Origin: Prostheceraeus crozeri
Lineage: Eukaryota; Platyhelminthes; Polycladida; Euryleptidae
Direction of reading: 5' to 3'
DNA: 64,000 nt
Assembly: GCA_907163375.1 (NCBI GenBank)
Contig: CAJQUW010005321.1
Location: 1-64,000, forward strand
Below are positions 11,423-23,129 of the stretch, one piece after another; position 1 is the stretch's first letter, and the number at the start of each line of letters is the position of its first letter. The notes below the pieces were generated by a model. It did no database searches, was not told the origin of the DNA, and was given only the letters and a program-made list of their open reading frames with translations. A program made the position numbers and the translations under genes.

Positions 11423-12973
11423 CAGGGTGAGTCAGAAAAAAACGTTATTGAAGTTTGTGAAAAATCCTAACTGCAGTGTCATTACTGATTTTTTTCATCA
11501 AAGTATGACTGATTGAATTTTCTATGTTTTAATTTTCAATATCCAAGCAACCAAATCATGCTCTAAAGTTCAATAAATTCCAAATCTCAATATCAGAACG
11601 ACACGAATGGCTTCGCGTACATCATTTATTACAAGTGTATGTACATAGTATTCATTTTTGCATCATTCTTCCGCCAAACAATATGGAAAGGAAGGCAAAG
11701 AGCTTGACTTGCATGGGCGGCGATAACATTCAAACAATTTGTCCCGAAGCAAGGAAGAAAATACATGGATGCATAATTCATGAGAAGCGACCCGCCTCCA
11801 CCGACAAGCTCCACATTGGACTAAAAGACGAATTCCTTACGTATGTGATCATGAATCCAGCTAGTGAAAATGATGTGGTACTCAGTATCAGTACGGCTAC
11901 AGGTGACAACGAATATTCTTTTACCTCCATCACAAGCCGATTAATTGAAGCATGACCCGAACGTTTCGTACGCGTCCATAAGCAATAAGCAACAACCTAT
12001 GGAGTCCCAGCTAACGTAGCGTCGTTTCGCTGTCTTCATAAGAACAAAGTATCATCCCTAGAAACACAACCTTCTCCAGGAAACTCTCACATCATGACGA
12101 ACACCATACCGACGTCTCGGACAATTCATGTCAATGGATCCTCAATTCCTCACTTCAGCACCTCAATTCCATCTCCGCCATAGTTTTTTCCGACGAAGCT
12201 GTCACATTGCAATGTGAAAGGAACTGTAAATAAGCACAATCCTGCACGTAACGAAGCAGCTCTGAACCCGTAAAGCTTTCCCGTCGAAAAGCTCATGACC
12301 GAGAATCTGTCACTGTATGGGCCATGATAGACCATACTGCGTGCTGATTACGACAATCAAGTGCACTACAACGAAAGATCAGACGATCGGGTACTCTGCA
12401 ATGTTTCTGAAACAGCATGTTATACACCCTTCTTGCGAGACGATACGTAAAACCAGACAGCAGAGTCTAATCAACAGGAATGGAGCCCCTCACTCCACTA
12501 CAGCAACGCAAGTCGAAGAATCCTCGACGAAAACCATGACGGTCGGTGGATGAGGTCCGAAGAATGACTCAGTTGAGTGGCCACCAACCGAACTCTCACA
12601 GCCTTACTGTTTGCGACTAATATCCCAACACCCCGTTGGGGATCGTAAGAGATCGAGTGTATGCGCCGACTAAAATGCCAAGAAACTACCGAGAGAACTA
12701 CAGCCGTTCTATTCGAGAGGAAATTCACATCTTTTCACATCTAAACGCCTGCGATAAGGGCCTATGACATACATTTGTTCAACGCTGCTAAACTCTTATG
12801 CCTCAGCAGGAGGATGCTCAGTTTGAGAGTCAGCTGTTGTAACCACAGGCTTGTGAGGCAGCACTTTTATCAATGGTTCATCAACCGACAGTTGTGTGCA
12901 TTTTATTGTAACGTATAAGTCTAAGATATCCCACAAAAAGGTAAATAAACGTTTTCTTTTGAACTCACCCTGT
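11423..12973 (+). mobile_element. Decayed mariner-like DNA transposon
   Basis: The left end CAGGGTGAGTCAGAAAAA and the right end CTCACCCTG form terminal inverted repeats of about 12 bp, with TA-rich flanks consistent with insertion at TA. The 1.55-kb length fits Tc1/mariner elements. Inside, the plus strand holds a frameshifted transposase (separate entry). A long AT microsatellite follows immediately (12975-13022). The exact target duplication is not preserved on the right side. Confidence 0.75.
12170..12900 (+). pseudogene. Mariner-like transposase, frameshifted
   Basis: Fragments in several plus-strand frames line up with a DDE transposase of the Tc1/mariner superfamily. They are: AIVFSDEAVTLQCERN (first catalytic aspartate region, SDEA); ESVTVWAMI (VWA box); NRNGAPHST followed by a TATQVEESSTK reading (the QDGAPPH box, where the catalytic aspartate codon now reads as asparagine); and DRVYAPTKMPRN-like text after a CDY box. 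Multiple one-base insertions break the frame, so no functional protein is possible. The exact mariner clade is not resolved. Confidence 0.65.
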
Positions 12974-13030
12974 CATATATAAATATATAAATATATATAA
13001 TATGTATAATATAATATATAATCTGAAGAC
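12974..13030. repeat. AT-rich microsatellite
   Basis: Alternating ATATA/AATAT units run for about 50 bp directly after the mariner-like right end. TA-rich sequence is the preferred target of such elements. Confidence 0.8.
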
Positions 13031-15516
13031 AAATCATGTAATTAATAATAGAATAACAAATAAAAAATAAATGAAAATTATATAGACAAAAAAAAAAACT
13101 CACAAAATCGCACAAGCACTTTCTAATCTCAGGTGCAACGAACAACGATTTCTATGAAGTCAAAAAGTAAGTTGGCAGTGATCAAGTTCATCATAAGGTT
13201 GCATCGTAATTCGAAAAATTTACATGGATATCAATTGGAAGTTAAGAGGGATGATATTGGTCCGTAATGGATAGAGTTATTCATCACGAGAAGAAATAGA
13301 GGAAGATATTTCAATGATAGTAACAAAAAATATTCTAAAAATCTTCACAAATTATTTATTTCGGGGATTGAATTTGTTAATGAAAAAGCGTTCTTTGCAC
13401 CGTCGTTATAACTCTACTCACCAATAGCCTACAGATTGTATTTACTATTGTAAAATGCGGAAATTGTGAGTTTCTGACCCTCCACAAGTGCGTCAATATA
13501 TTATAACTCTAAACTTTGATTCTCGAGCGATGTCAGGGATGAATTATATTTTTCCTTGTGTATCCTCGTTCGTTCTCTCTCTAACTGTATAATCCCCGTC
13601 TCTCCGATGTAATATTCGGTTGATCCCACACAGGTAAGTACCCAATTTCAAGATGAAAAACATTTGTATTGAGGCATAGACATTATGTAATCTTTTATTC
13701 GAAATACATGTAATAGATTCCATACAGTCTGTAATATGTAAGTCAGGTGCTCACGAACTAAATGAAAGGAATCACCTATGGGTTTGCCGATTTCAGGATT
13801 ATTAGACAGAATTTGTTCTATAAAAAACTTCGAAATAGTCATGATGCGATTCACAAGCTCTCAAAACGAAACTTTGGGTGAATCCCGGATTACGGGACAC
13901 ATACTCGTAGATTTTAAAGGCGAAGAAAGAATTTTGATGAATTAACAATTTGACTAACAATATACTTCTCAGAAACAACATACAATTTAACCTCACGAAT
14001 TGTGAGGAAAATGAAAAATGAAGCATTTCTGGATGTTAATTGGCGTCAAAAGATCAGATGATCAAACACGGCAACAATCTGTATACCCAGAAAAAATCCT
14101 ACGCAAATGCGATATCTTAACTTTACACTAAGTAAATCCATCCAAATTACCCTCACAAAACAAAATTGCATTACAACTCTATTTCCACAACAACGGATCT
14201 TGAAACGCCATTGCAGTAGCGAACGCCGTCCGCAAGAGAAGAAACAAAATATTCATACAAACATTATCATGACAATGGTTATAACCGACAGATTTATAAA
14301 ATACAAACAACATAGGAGACACAATTTACAAAAGAAAAAATAATAATTAAAAAGAAAATCAAACAATAAAGAAAAGGAAACGTCTTTATGCTGTTCTTAT
14401 ATCAAAAAACTCTATCAGAAGCAACCTCAAGGATACTCAAAGAACACAATATCAAAATATTTCACAAACTTTGCTCTAACCCATTAGTCAATCTTATCGC
14501 GAACCCAAGAACAAAAATCAAACTTCGAAAAAAAACAACCACACAATTTACCAATCCCAATGTCCACATAGCGGAAAATTTATGTGGTCAAACAATTACA
14601 AAGCAAATTAAAAACACACGGATGCATGAACACTCAGTTAGCAGTGCGAAATAGACCCTAAATCGCAAAATTTCATCTCACACATGTCGGAAACTATCAA
14701 CCAATTTTGACTGGGATAATAAAAACATTTAGACACATGCAACGGAGAAGACCTTTATAAGAGGAAGCGCGTGGTACACAGATCAATGATCCATTAACCG
14801 ACACATAGAACTTGACACTATCAATGCCAACTCTCCGCCAAAGCAGCAGTCAGTGAAAAATTTTGAATTATTTGAATTCTAACCTAATTAAAAATCTTTT
14901 AGCGCTGTCAACTTTTCCACTCTCACATTTTGTTCACACAGACCTTGACGACGCACCGAGTTCCAGTTGTGAAAATTTGTATATTAAAAAGCTTTATAGA
15001 ATCCCAGATGAGCATAGTTTTTTTCTGCATACATAATTACTCAGGAAGCCTATTTTCAAAGAAAAATGACATTAAAAAACATTCATTGATATAAGAAAAT
15101 ATCAATGGAAATGGCCTGCACTGAATTTCATACTGCGACTGACACAGGATGTCACTATGCATCAAATTGTCATGCGAATATAAAGCAGCTGTCTCATTGT
15201 CGATCATCTTCTGGCGTCAGTTGATCAGCATGTCAAATTCGACCTTTCATTATCACTATCAAGCAATTCTTTCCGACCTAAAATTCTTTGACAAGAAAAC
15301 ATGTCGAAAATCGTAGTTTTGTAAAAACGAATAATCTGTGGAATCTCAACGATACGTTGAAAGAATTTGTCGTAGGTTTGTATGGACAGAGAACGATGGG
15401 TGTGACTCCACACTCCCACTTGTGAGCGGGGAGGAAATGAGTGGAGCTCCGATGAACAATGACGGAAGTGTTAAAAAGAAGGAAAGATTCAGGGAGACGA
15501 GATATACGGCGACAAA
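13031..15516. other. No recognised features
   Basis: AT-rich sequence with many 60-88 codon frames of low complexity (lysine/asparagine/isoleucine-rich). None matches a family I know and none has good splice borders. Confidence 0.3.
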
Positions 15517-16535
15517 TCAATGACTACTACCGATAGGACGCTTGGTTATCTCTAGCAAAGGCGCAATCAGCTTTAAAGTGTAACCCTCGACTAGCCTATC
15601 AGCTGGAAAGCTGCAGTCATAGGAATTGCCATGCAGTCTAACAAACAGCATATCGCCGTCTAAGCAGAAGCAGGGCCTGAGGTCATACCGACCAGCTGTA
15701 AAGAATTCCATCTTAAGACAACATCTAACCCCGCGACGATTCAGACAATGACATTGATTCTTCACTGCCAATAATTTTTTCTCCGCAGCTCTCCGAACAC
15801 CAAGCGAAAGCTGTGGAAATGAGTGTGAGAGCAGCATATGACCGCATGGAGCACAGAGGATACTGGCGTCAAGTGATGAGATGACGGATGAATCCCCGTC
15901 TCACCTTGGATTTTCTACGACTGGTCGCATTAGAGTGCATCGAATGGTTTGGTGAGAGGTATGTGCACGATCCTGCTGCATATCTGAGCATGACCGCATA
16001 TGGTGTGGTACAACGTGATGAAGCTGGGCCGGTAACTCCGTACGACAGGATCCGAACTGTCGCAGTCAATTGGGGGGGGGCGCCCGGCGGGGGGGAGAGG
16101 CGGCGCGGGGTGGGGCGGAGAATAGGCACTTAAACGTGAGAGCGATATATATCGAATATCATATCTACAAAATCCGCGTCATCCCAACGGTAAATGAACT
16201 CACAAACTCATATTCCCAGGCAAATGACAACCTCGACCACACAGAGCTCATACTGTGTAACAACTGCAGATAGTGAGAATCTTGGAATTCAGCTCCTCCC
16301 AATCACGCCTTCACGCTCCCTACCCGACCAGTCTCCGATTGAGAACATGCTTGGATGGACTTGAGTATCGAAAGCTGAGAGATGCATTATGATCATGCCG
16401 CCAATCACACTTTGACAAGCTCTTTCAGAGAGGACGTCAATACGAATCAATGGTCCACAATTGCTGCGCGCATCAGGACCGAGCGGCTTGATCATCTATT
16501 GCGACTCGATGCCAGTGAGACTTTCAAAGCTTGCC
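15517..16535 (+). pseudogene. Decayed Tc1-like transposase
   Basis: Plus-strand fragments in shifting frames follow the order of a Tc1-type DDE transposase. They are: TDESPSHLGF (FTDESRFHL box, first aspartate); RVHRMVWEEVC followed by SCCISEHDRIW (the R-V-R region and VLEHDR); FGERYVHDPAAYLSMTAYGV in another frame; KIRVIPTVNELTNSYSQAND then DHTELI (decayed QQDNARPHTA box, second aspartate); and RSLPDQSPIENMLGW (SPDLSPIEN box, with the third acidic residue). A G/C-rich block at 16072-16120 interrupts the middle. The ends of the element could not be delimited. It is non-functional. Confidence 0.7.
16072..16120 (+). repeat. G-rich block inside the Tc1 remnant
   Basis: About 48 bp contain an 8-G run, a 7-G run and several 3-4 G runs with no T between most of them, in sequence that is otherwise 60-65 percent AT. 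Four or more G runs on one strand could fold as a G-quadruplex. It replaces transposase codons expected at that place. It may be a true expansion or a sequencing artefact. Confidence 0.7.
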
Positions 16536-16542
16536 ATTTCTG

Positions 16543-16610
16543 TTTTTTTTTTCTTTTTTTCCTTTTCTTTTTTTTTATTATTTTTTTACTTTTTTTTTGT
16601 TTATATCTTC
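16543..16610 (+). repeat. T-rich low-complexity tract
   Basis: Runs of 6-10 T separated by single C, A or G, just after the Tc1-like coding remnant. Similar tracts occur at 18330-18530 and 24465-24610. Confidence 0.8.
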
Positions 16611-16749
16611 AGTGGAGGATTTGTAGAATAAAAATAAGGACTGACTCGGTACTAATCGACACTCCCACATTATTCAAATATAATGTTTTAATACTAAAAT
16701 TCTCTAATCTTATAATTCATTGACGATTTATAATTCAAACTACATTTGA

Positions 16750-16910
16750 GAAGGTAAGTTGGCATTTAGCAATCATGCTAAATTGAATTACATCGCCCTT
16801 TAATGCGCACCAATCAAAAAATCATAATTGTTGGACGATTTATTATTAACACAATTATCAACATTATCGGTAATTTTGGATTTCTGTCAGATAGCTGACA
16901 ATAGGTAATT
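16750..16910 (-). mobile_element. Non-autonomous copy of the tyrosine-recombinase element (copy 3)
   Basis: The reverse complement matches 21672-21830 almost base for base, including GTCAGCTATCTGACAGAAAT and TTGATAATTGTGTTAA. Both carry the same internal deletion relative to the fuller copy at 25.0-26.65 kb: the sequence jumps from just after the recombinase start to its 3' flank. Sharing the deletion junction means the two short copies descend from one deleted parent. The outer limits of this copy are uncertain. Confidence 0.6.
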
Positions 16911-17064
16911 GTATAATGTGCAATGATATCTGCAGTCATCTAGGAACTTCATGACAAATTTCTCCGTGTGATAATTTTTTCATAATAATACACTGAGAAT
17001 GATTGGTAGGACCACAGACCAGGAGATTTTTTTTTATCTTGCCCCCCACTAAACTATGCGTTAT

Positions 17065-17205
17065 GTAGAATAATTTTATTTCACGAAGATTAAAAACGTC
17101 CAACCGAGGAAGCGATATCGTTTGTCGAGAAAGCTCAGCGATCGAGAACAATAGATATCGCTCAGAACATACGTACTGTAAAAGGACATTTTAATCATAA
17201 GACTT
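17065..17205. repeat. Long hairpin, copy A
   Basis: Outer arms GATTAAAAACGTCC and GGACATTTTAATC and inner arms AGCGATATCG...TTGTC / GAACAA...GATATCGCTC flank a loop containing GAGAAAGCTCAGCGATCGAG. The same hairpin, with better pairing, lies at 24912-25023. The sequence before it (TTTATTTCACGAAGATTAAAA) also matches the 3' end of element copy 1 near 22045. Confidence 0.7.
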
Positions 17206-18329
17206 CTCAAATTTCATTCTGGACAGATAGGTGAGCAAAATTATGAGAAATCCATTCTTTCTACATGTTCAGGATAGCCAATCAATAGTTGTGCTTACTA
17301 CAGAAGATCGAATCTTGTAGCTAATCGAAGGGATAGATGACTTATTTGATTGTGTTCTCTTGTGCTATTCAACTCTAATGCAAAATACCAAAAACATAAA
17401 ATATGCCGCTGCTGGTTGTCAACTTAAAATGCAATGATATCGTGTAACACCAATGCATTCCGCTAACATAACAAAGAAAGTATTTGATATCTGTATAGTT
17501 GCATTCGAGTTAGTAGAAAGTATTATATCCCAACTTAAACATTCCGTCTTGTTGTGACTTCCAACGATCCCACGAACCTGACTGAACAAAACTACCCAAT
17601 TCCAACGAAGTACATAGATCACTATCGCTTCTGAAGAAAGTGAAAAATGAAAAAAATGCAAAGTGGCAAAGAAGACAAAAAATTGAAAAAGCGTAAATCT
17701 AAAGGACAGAGGCCATCAAAATTCCTTTATGTCCTCAATCTCTTCTCCCAAACAACTACAAAGTTGCGATTCGGTTGCCAACGTTTTTGTTAGATACATG
17801 AACATGTCCCTGGCAATCGAGTGAAGCACGAATCAGTAAAGGAATTCTTTAGGAAAGATAGATTTTGTCTAAAATCTACAATGGGACAAATTTTTCTCAC
17901 TTCTGAGGTTTGTGGACTATCTCAAAAGCGATCAATTGGACTACAAAATGAACGCAACCCTACAGCTTGAAATCTTCCATTCAAGCCATGTCGTCTGCGA
18001 ATGGTTCGCATCTATCACGTAGAGAGAAATCCCATCTCCTAACAAAGCACATATCATGTATCAACACAGTTTCTCTTCTCCAAGAGTTGATATGGCTTGT
18101 TGTGATATAGAATATCTGGGATGGGACCAGTCAGTAAAAGAAATTCGAAAACGCGGATTCAGTATGTACTTACTTGGGAAAAGCTGGACAAAGTTGCTGG
18201 GTGCAGTTGAAGTGTCTCTCTACGGGACGTAAGATTAACGACTAGATCCTAACAAAATCACACTCCTGAATATGCTAAGGGACAATTTCGAGAGGAAAAG
18301 AGAGAAGCCACGGATGTCCGCACATTTTT
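17206..18329. other. No recognised features
   Basis: AT-rich sequence. A weak exon-like stretch on the minus strand near 18170-18235 (acceptor-like CCCGTAG, donor GTAAGTAC) encodes RDTSTAPSNFVQLFP, but the acceptor is poor and I do not call it. Confidence 0.3.
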
Positions 18330-18530
18330 TTTTTGTTAAGTTTTTTGTTTTTTTTTATTTTTGTTTTTTTTATTTTTTTAATTTTTTGGTTTTTGTTTTA
18401 TTTATTTTTTTTTCTTGTTTTTTGTTTTTTTTTGTTTTTGTTTTTTTGTTATTTTATTTTTTTATGTTTTGTTTTTTTTTTTTTTATTGTTGTGTTTTTT
18501 TTATTTTTTGCTTGTGTGTTTTAAATGTCC
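18330..18530 (+). repeat. T-rich low-complexity tract
   Basis: About 200 bp of T runs broken by single G, A or C. The phenylalanine-rich open frames over it are artefacts of composition. Confidence 0.9.
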
Positions 18531-20204
18531 TGAAATCAAGAGCAGGAAAAGAGACAGAAAACGGAGCTCTCTTCTTCTATTTTCAAATGATTTACAATGA
18601 TGACATAATAAGCAAGACCTCCAATAAGCATTCCCCACAAAAACTGAACGCAGCCAAAAAACCTCACTCTGCGAGGAGGTTGGAACAGATATGGAGACGG
18701 ATCCGGCCTGTGCATGGAGAGCCTTCTGAGAAAATATTACAAGTAACCTCGAGAAAGTGTTCTCTTTGATATTATTTTTATCATAAGTGTTTTTTGACTG
18801 GACATCTGAGTCAAATGAATCAAGGAGCAAATCTAATTCTTATCTCCTTGCGTCTTACAGCACAGGAGAGTTGAAAATAAAATCTAAAAACAAATTTCTT
18901 TACTTGAAGTCTTTTTTTGAGACTCTGACCGAAATTGGTTAATGATAAGATATGATCATGCAGTCCAATACCCACTATATGCAGATATGTATCCAGGGGA
19001 TGTAAATTGCTTGCATGGCAAGGACTGATTTCAATATGAATCCTCAATTAATTTGTTGATGATGCCAGTTGTGTGCTGTTGAATGAACAATGCCAAAAAA
19101 AATGTGATTCCATGTAGTGTGTGTCAGAATATCAAGGTTGGCTACTGCTCGACATCTCCTGAAGCTGCAAAAACTTTTGAATAACAAACTTTATCATTGG
19201 AGGTCTCCAAACGTAATCTGTGCTTCAGCCACGCATTCTTTGACCAAGAGGCTATTCTATGAGATCCAACTGATATAGTTGTCTAAGGGAAAATAGCTTC
19301 TTGCTTTAAAAAAATGAACAGGATGGTCACTCAGAATAGGCTATCGTTATTATCATTTCTCTTAGTGACTTTTCACGATCTACGTTCTTCGCGCAAAATC
19401 TACGCTATGGCCACATAACGTTACATTCAAATCAGATTTCTCCAGAAAATTTCAATGAAATAAATTTCAACACAACGCTTGTGCAGGAAAATTTCAGTAT
19501 CACATGACATCTCAGCATGCCCTCATTTCTGGAGACTTATTAGCAACAGAAAAATCGCAAAAATTTGGCTAAATAACAGCGGAGGTCTAATGCACAATAA
19601 GTGTATTCAACGTATAACCATGCAGATTCTCATGGCATCCTTACTCCCAATGTACAATAAATATAGAACACATTCACTGTGCCTTTACCTGCATTGTTTC
19701 TGGGCAATACTGTTCTCATAAAAAATTTGATCAATCTAACGCCTTCGAACAGCTCGATTTGCAGTATCTTCTTAAACCTTTAGGCCTCTTGCAGCGGCCT
19801 GAACATGTATTGATGCAAATTTCAACCATCTGTGATATAATCCTAACCCCACACAACCTACTGACATTATACTGTAACTACAACTAGTTAAACTAATATC
19901 CCGTAACTATCTGAGCATGTAACCTTTTTATATATGTTAATTTAATAACATATACACCGAATATTTTAACAATCACTTCCATTTCAAAAACACCCTCAGC
20001 CCCTGTTCACTACCAATATTCAAGCAAAACACAGTCCGCTCTCACCTCCTATAAAGCACCCTCCCAACCCTTCTACGAGGATACCCTGCCGTCCCTTACA
20101 TATTATTCCTGTGCGTCCTCACAACCCACCATCGTCACCCACCCCCCCCCCCATCAGCCCCGTCACACCCACCACAGACACCAGAGAAATTTAGTAAGTC
20201 TATG
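18531..20204. other. No recognised genes; one poly-C run
   Basis: AT-rich sequence with short frames of no family. Near 20143-20156 there is a C run of about 11 inside CACCC-rich sequence. Confidence 0.3.
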
Positions 20205-22297
20205 TTCTATAATCGAGTGAAGGAAAAAAATTTATTTCTACAGCACGACCTCATCTCCATCTGGAAATGTGTTTAGATAACAATAGCGTCATTTGCTTCG
20301 GCCGAAACTATGACACCATCAACGATAGTCTAAGGTTATATGCTTAGAATACATAATACATGTCGAACCCGCCATATAAGGAAGTGCGGGGATCAGCAAA
20401 AACATCGTCCTTAAGAAAGCGGGTTGTTCTTACATGCGAGGTTTTTGTAAAATTTAATATTTGGGCTCCTTTCAATGAAGAGATGAGTAGTAAATATAAT
20501 ATGTGCAATATTTCTGATTTAATCAATGAGATTTATTAAGTAAGAGTTTTATACTTATTTTTCAATTTTGGAAAGTATTTTTTTGCTGTATTATTGTAAT
20601 CTGCAACAGTATTTCGCAATTATAATGCATGCAAATTTAATGTACAATTGTGATGACAAAAATAAATAATGGCCCATGAATTAAACCTTTCATCCTAGCT
20701 GAATTTCTATTTATCAAAAACGTGCTAGTATCCAATTAAACATAAAAATTGTATTGAATAGTAAATTTATTTGCGAAGTACAAGATTAGGAACAGTCATA
20801 AAGGAGAAAAGAAGTCGGTCAATTTCTTTTGTGTACCTTTACAACTGGAAATTTTCACTAAATCACGTTCAAGTCGTTAAGGCGATTCATAGCATTCAAA
20901 TCGAGGTTTTGTGATTGCAACGCTAATTCGTAATGTGTTGCTCTGCTTTGCTTTCCTCCTAGATATTTCTGTCGTGTCAAACCAAACAACAATGTTTTGG
21001 ATTGTTGTTTTGAATTTTCAAATCCTGCTTCAACAATTGCATTCATATGTAACTAAACCATGGATTTCTGCTACAACAGTCAAATCATGGATATCTGCTA
21101 AAATGAATCTGGATATCCATGAATGAATAAAGAAAATTGCAAGTATAGATAGCTACAGAGACAATATACATGTGGTAGTCTATAGTCTACGGATAGTTGA
21201 AATCATAGAAATGCTTGACAAACAACGATGTCCCCACTGACGGGTAGTTCCTAATATAAGGGGCTTTATTGTGAAGTTTTACTGCGGATGGGATATGAAA
21301 TGCCCTTCCTTAGAGCCGGGTTGTCCTTACATGCGGTGTGTCTTATACGCGGGGCTGATTGTGCATAGATAATTGAAGTGTGAGTGGGATGCACAGATAT
21401 GTTCCTTATAAGCGGTTTGTTCTTACATACGGGGTCCTTATACGCGGTCCGACTATACACTATTTCTATCCATGAACTAGGACTAGACATAAGCTACTAA
21501 ACATTGCAAAAAGAAGACTTTTTAATCAAAATTTGATAAGTACTATACCTTTGCGTCCAGTATTCGTAACATTCTATTAACCAAATAGCGACTTGAAAAT
21601 GAAAAGAGCCGTAGAAATGATAATGAAGAAAATATCAATAGTAAAAGATGCGATCGAAAGGGTGAATTTTTTCGAATATTGTCAGCTATCTGACAGAAAT
21701 CCAAATTACCGATAATGTTTGATAATTGTGTTAACAATAAATCGTCTAACAATATGATTTATTGATTGTGCATTAGGTCGATGTAGCTCAATTTAGCATA
21801 TTGCAATGCACCTATCTTTCAAATACTAGGTTTAGGTACTTGTCAAGTATATTCACGTAATAACAATCAAAATAATACATAGAGAAAATAAAGTCATGAA
21901 CGAAAATGCACTTTGCAACACAAAAGCTGACGAACTGCAAGGTTTTGACCGCAAAGTTGACCAGAGACTGAAAAGTAATGCTCATGCGCTCTGAGGACTA
22001 TGGTAATGTGAAACTTTTTAACACATGCATAGAAATATAATTATTTTCACGAGGATTAAAACATGGACTCCTAGATATAAGACTTATAAGCACTGGTCCT
22101 GGACTGAAAGCTGAAATTCATTTATACACTAGACGTCCGGTTTTGGACTCAATAGCTGTCGATGGTGGAAAGCAATTAGTCAAGTGAAAGCGAAGTGTCT
22201 AAAGAAAAATAAGTTGAAGTTTCTGGAAATCGGAAGAACATGGAGTTGCAACTAACTTATCATCGCTATCACTGAATATGGAATATTTACTATATCA
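20205..22297 (+). mobile_element. Tyrosine-recombinase element, deletion derivative (copy 1), split by a MITE
   Basis: The segments 20205-20358 and 21461-22050 match 25013-25160 and 25150-26650 of copy 2 in order and orientation (TAATCGAGTGAAGG, TTTCTATCCATGAACTAGG, AAGAAGACTTTTTAATC, GACTGAAAAGTAATGCTCAT and others). Most of the recombinase gene is missing. It ends in a 245-bp segment (22052-22297) that recurs inverted at the start of copy 2 (24690-24920), so it looks like a terminal inverted repeat. A 1.1-kb MITE interrupts it at a TA. The 5' terminal repeat of this copy is absent. Confidence 0.65.
20359..21460. mobile_element. MITE with TA target duplication, inserted in copy 1
   Basis: TA dinucleotides at 20357-20358 and 21461-21462 flank the insert, and removing it restores the sequence seen in copy 2 (ACATAATA joined to TTTCTATTCATGAAC). 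The left end CATGTCGAACCCGCCATATAAGG pairs with the reverse complement of the right end, which carries GTCGGACCGCG then TATAAGG. Both ends hold repeated TTACATGCGG / TTATACGCGG units. No transposase is visible. The TA target and internal repeats suggest a non-autonomous Tc1/mariner or pogo relative. Confidence 0.75.
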
Positions 22298-23129
22298 AAT
22301 GAAGCAATGGTTTGACAGTACGAAGTGAGCAAGCTTGTGGTCTATAGAAAAGTTTCAGGAACAACAGCTAAAAAGTCCACATCGGTCATCTAAAACGTGG
22401 TACAATTTGGTGTAGAAATAATTCGAAGACTCCAATTCAAATGAATAGAGCTCTATCAATCTCAATGAGAAATCAATGTGTATTATGCGATAAAAAAGCA
22501 TTCCATCCAAATTTTGGTGAAATTTTAATATTCAAAAGTTAACTTATATTCTTTATTACTAATCAGATATTCCAAAGGTAAAGACATATTTGGTCATTCA
22601 CTATTTCAATAGTCGTCGACGGTGTAACTTTACAAAATTGAACAATTGTGACATTGTTCCTGATTCAGTAATTTTTGCATTTTAATACTTTACAATATAG
22701 GTCAGATATATGTTTTAAATCGAAGAATTCACTTGGTTATGAGGTTAAAGGTTTGGTTGCAAATATGCTCGAAAAATGATGAAATCATTCTCGAATTAGA
22801 TCAGATATTTGGGTGCTTGTTTTTTTAAACTCTTTAATCGAGCAAGTTAAACTGTTGAGAAAAGTAAACTTTGAAGCTTTTTTCAAAGATGATGGCCATT
22901 GAGCAGATTAATACATGTGTAGCCGTCATCCTGCAACTTTTTGTAAGACTGTTGTCATTCCAGTCTACGAATGTGCATCTCATTTAAAAGTGAATGTGTA
23001 GTGAATCAAATAAAAATCTCCCAGAGATAACAGTACCAAAACCATGATACCGTCATATCTCTCTTTATTTCTCTTTTTGGGCAAAAAAGATATTAAAGAG
23101 GCAATTCTTTTGTAAAGTAAATTAGTCAT
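22298..23129. other. No recognised features
   Basis: AT-rich sequence between the end of the element copy and the retroelement remnant. I see nothing coding. Confidence 0.3.

Noticed and set aside
15517-15837. 106-codon minus-strand frame
   Set aside because: It is the antisense of the Tc1-like transposase remnant.
18272-18830. Phenylalanine-rich open frames over the T-rich tract
   Set aside because: They arise from T runs in three frames; no domain and no codon bias.
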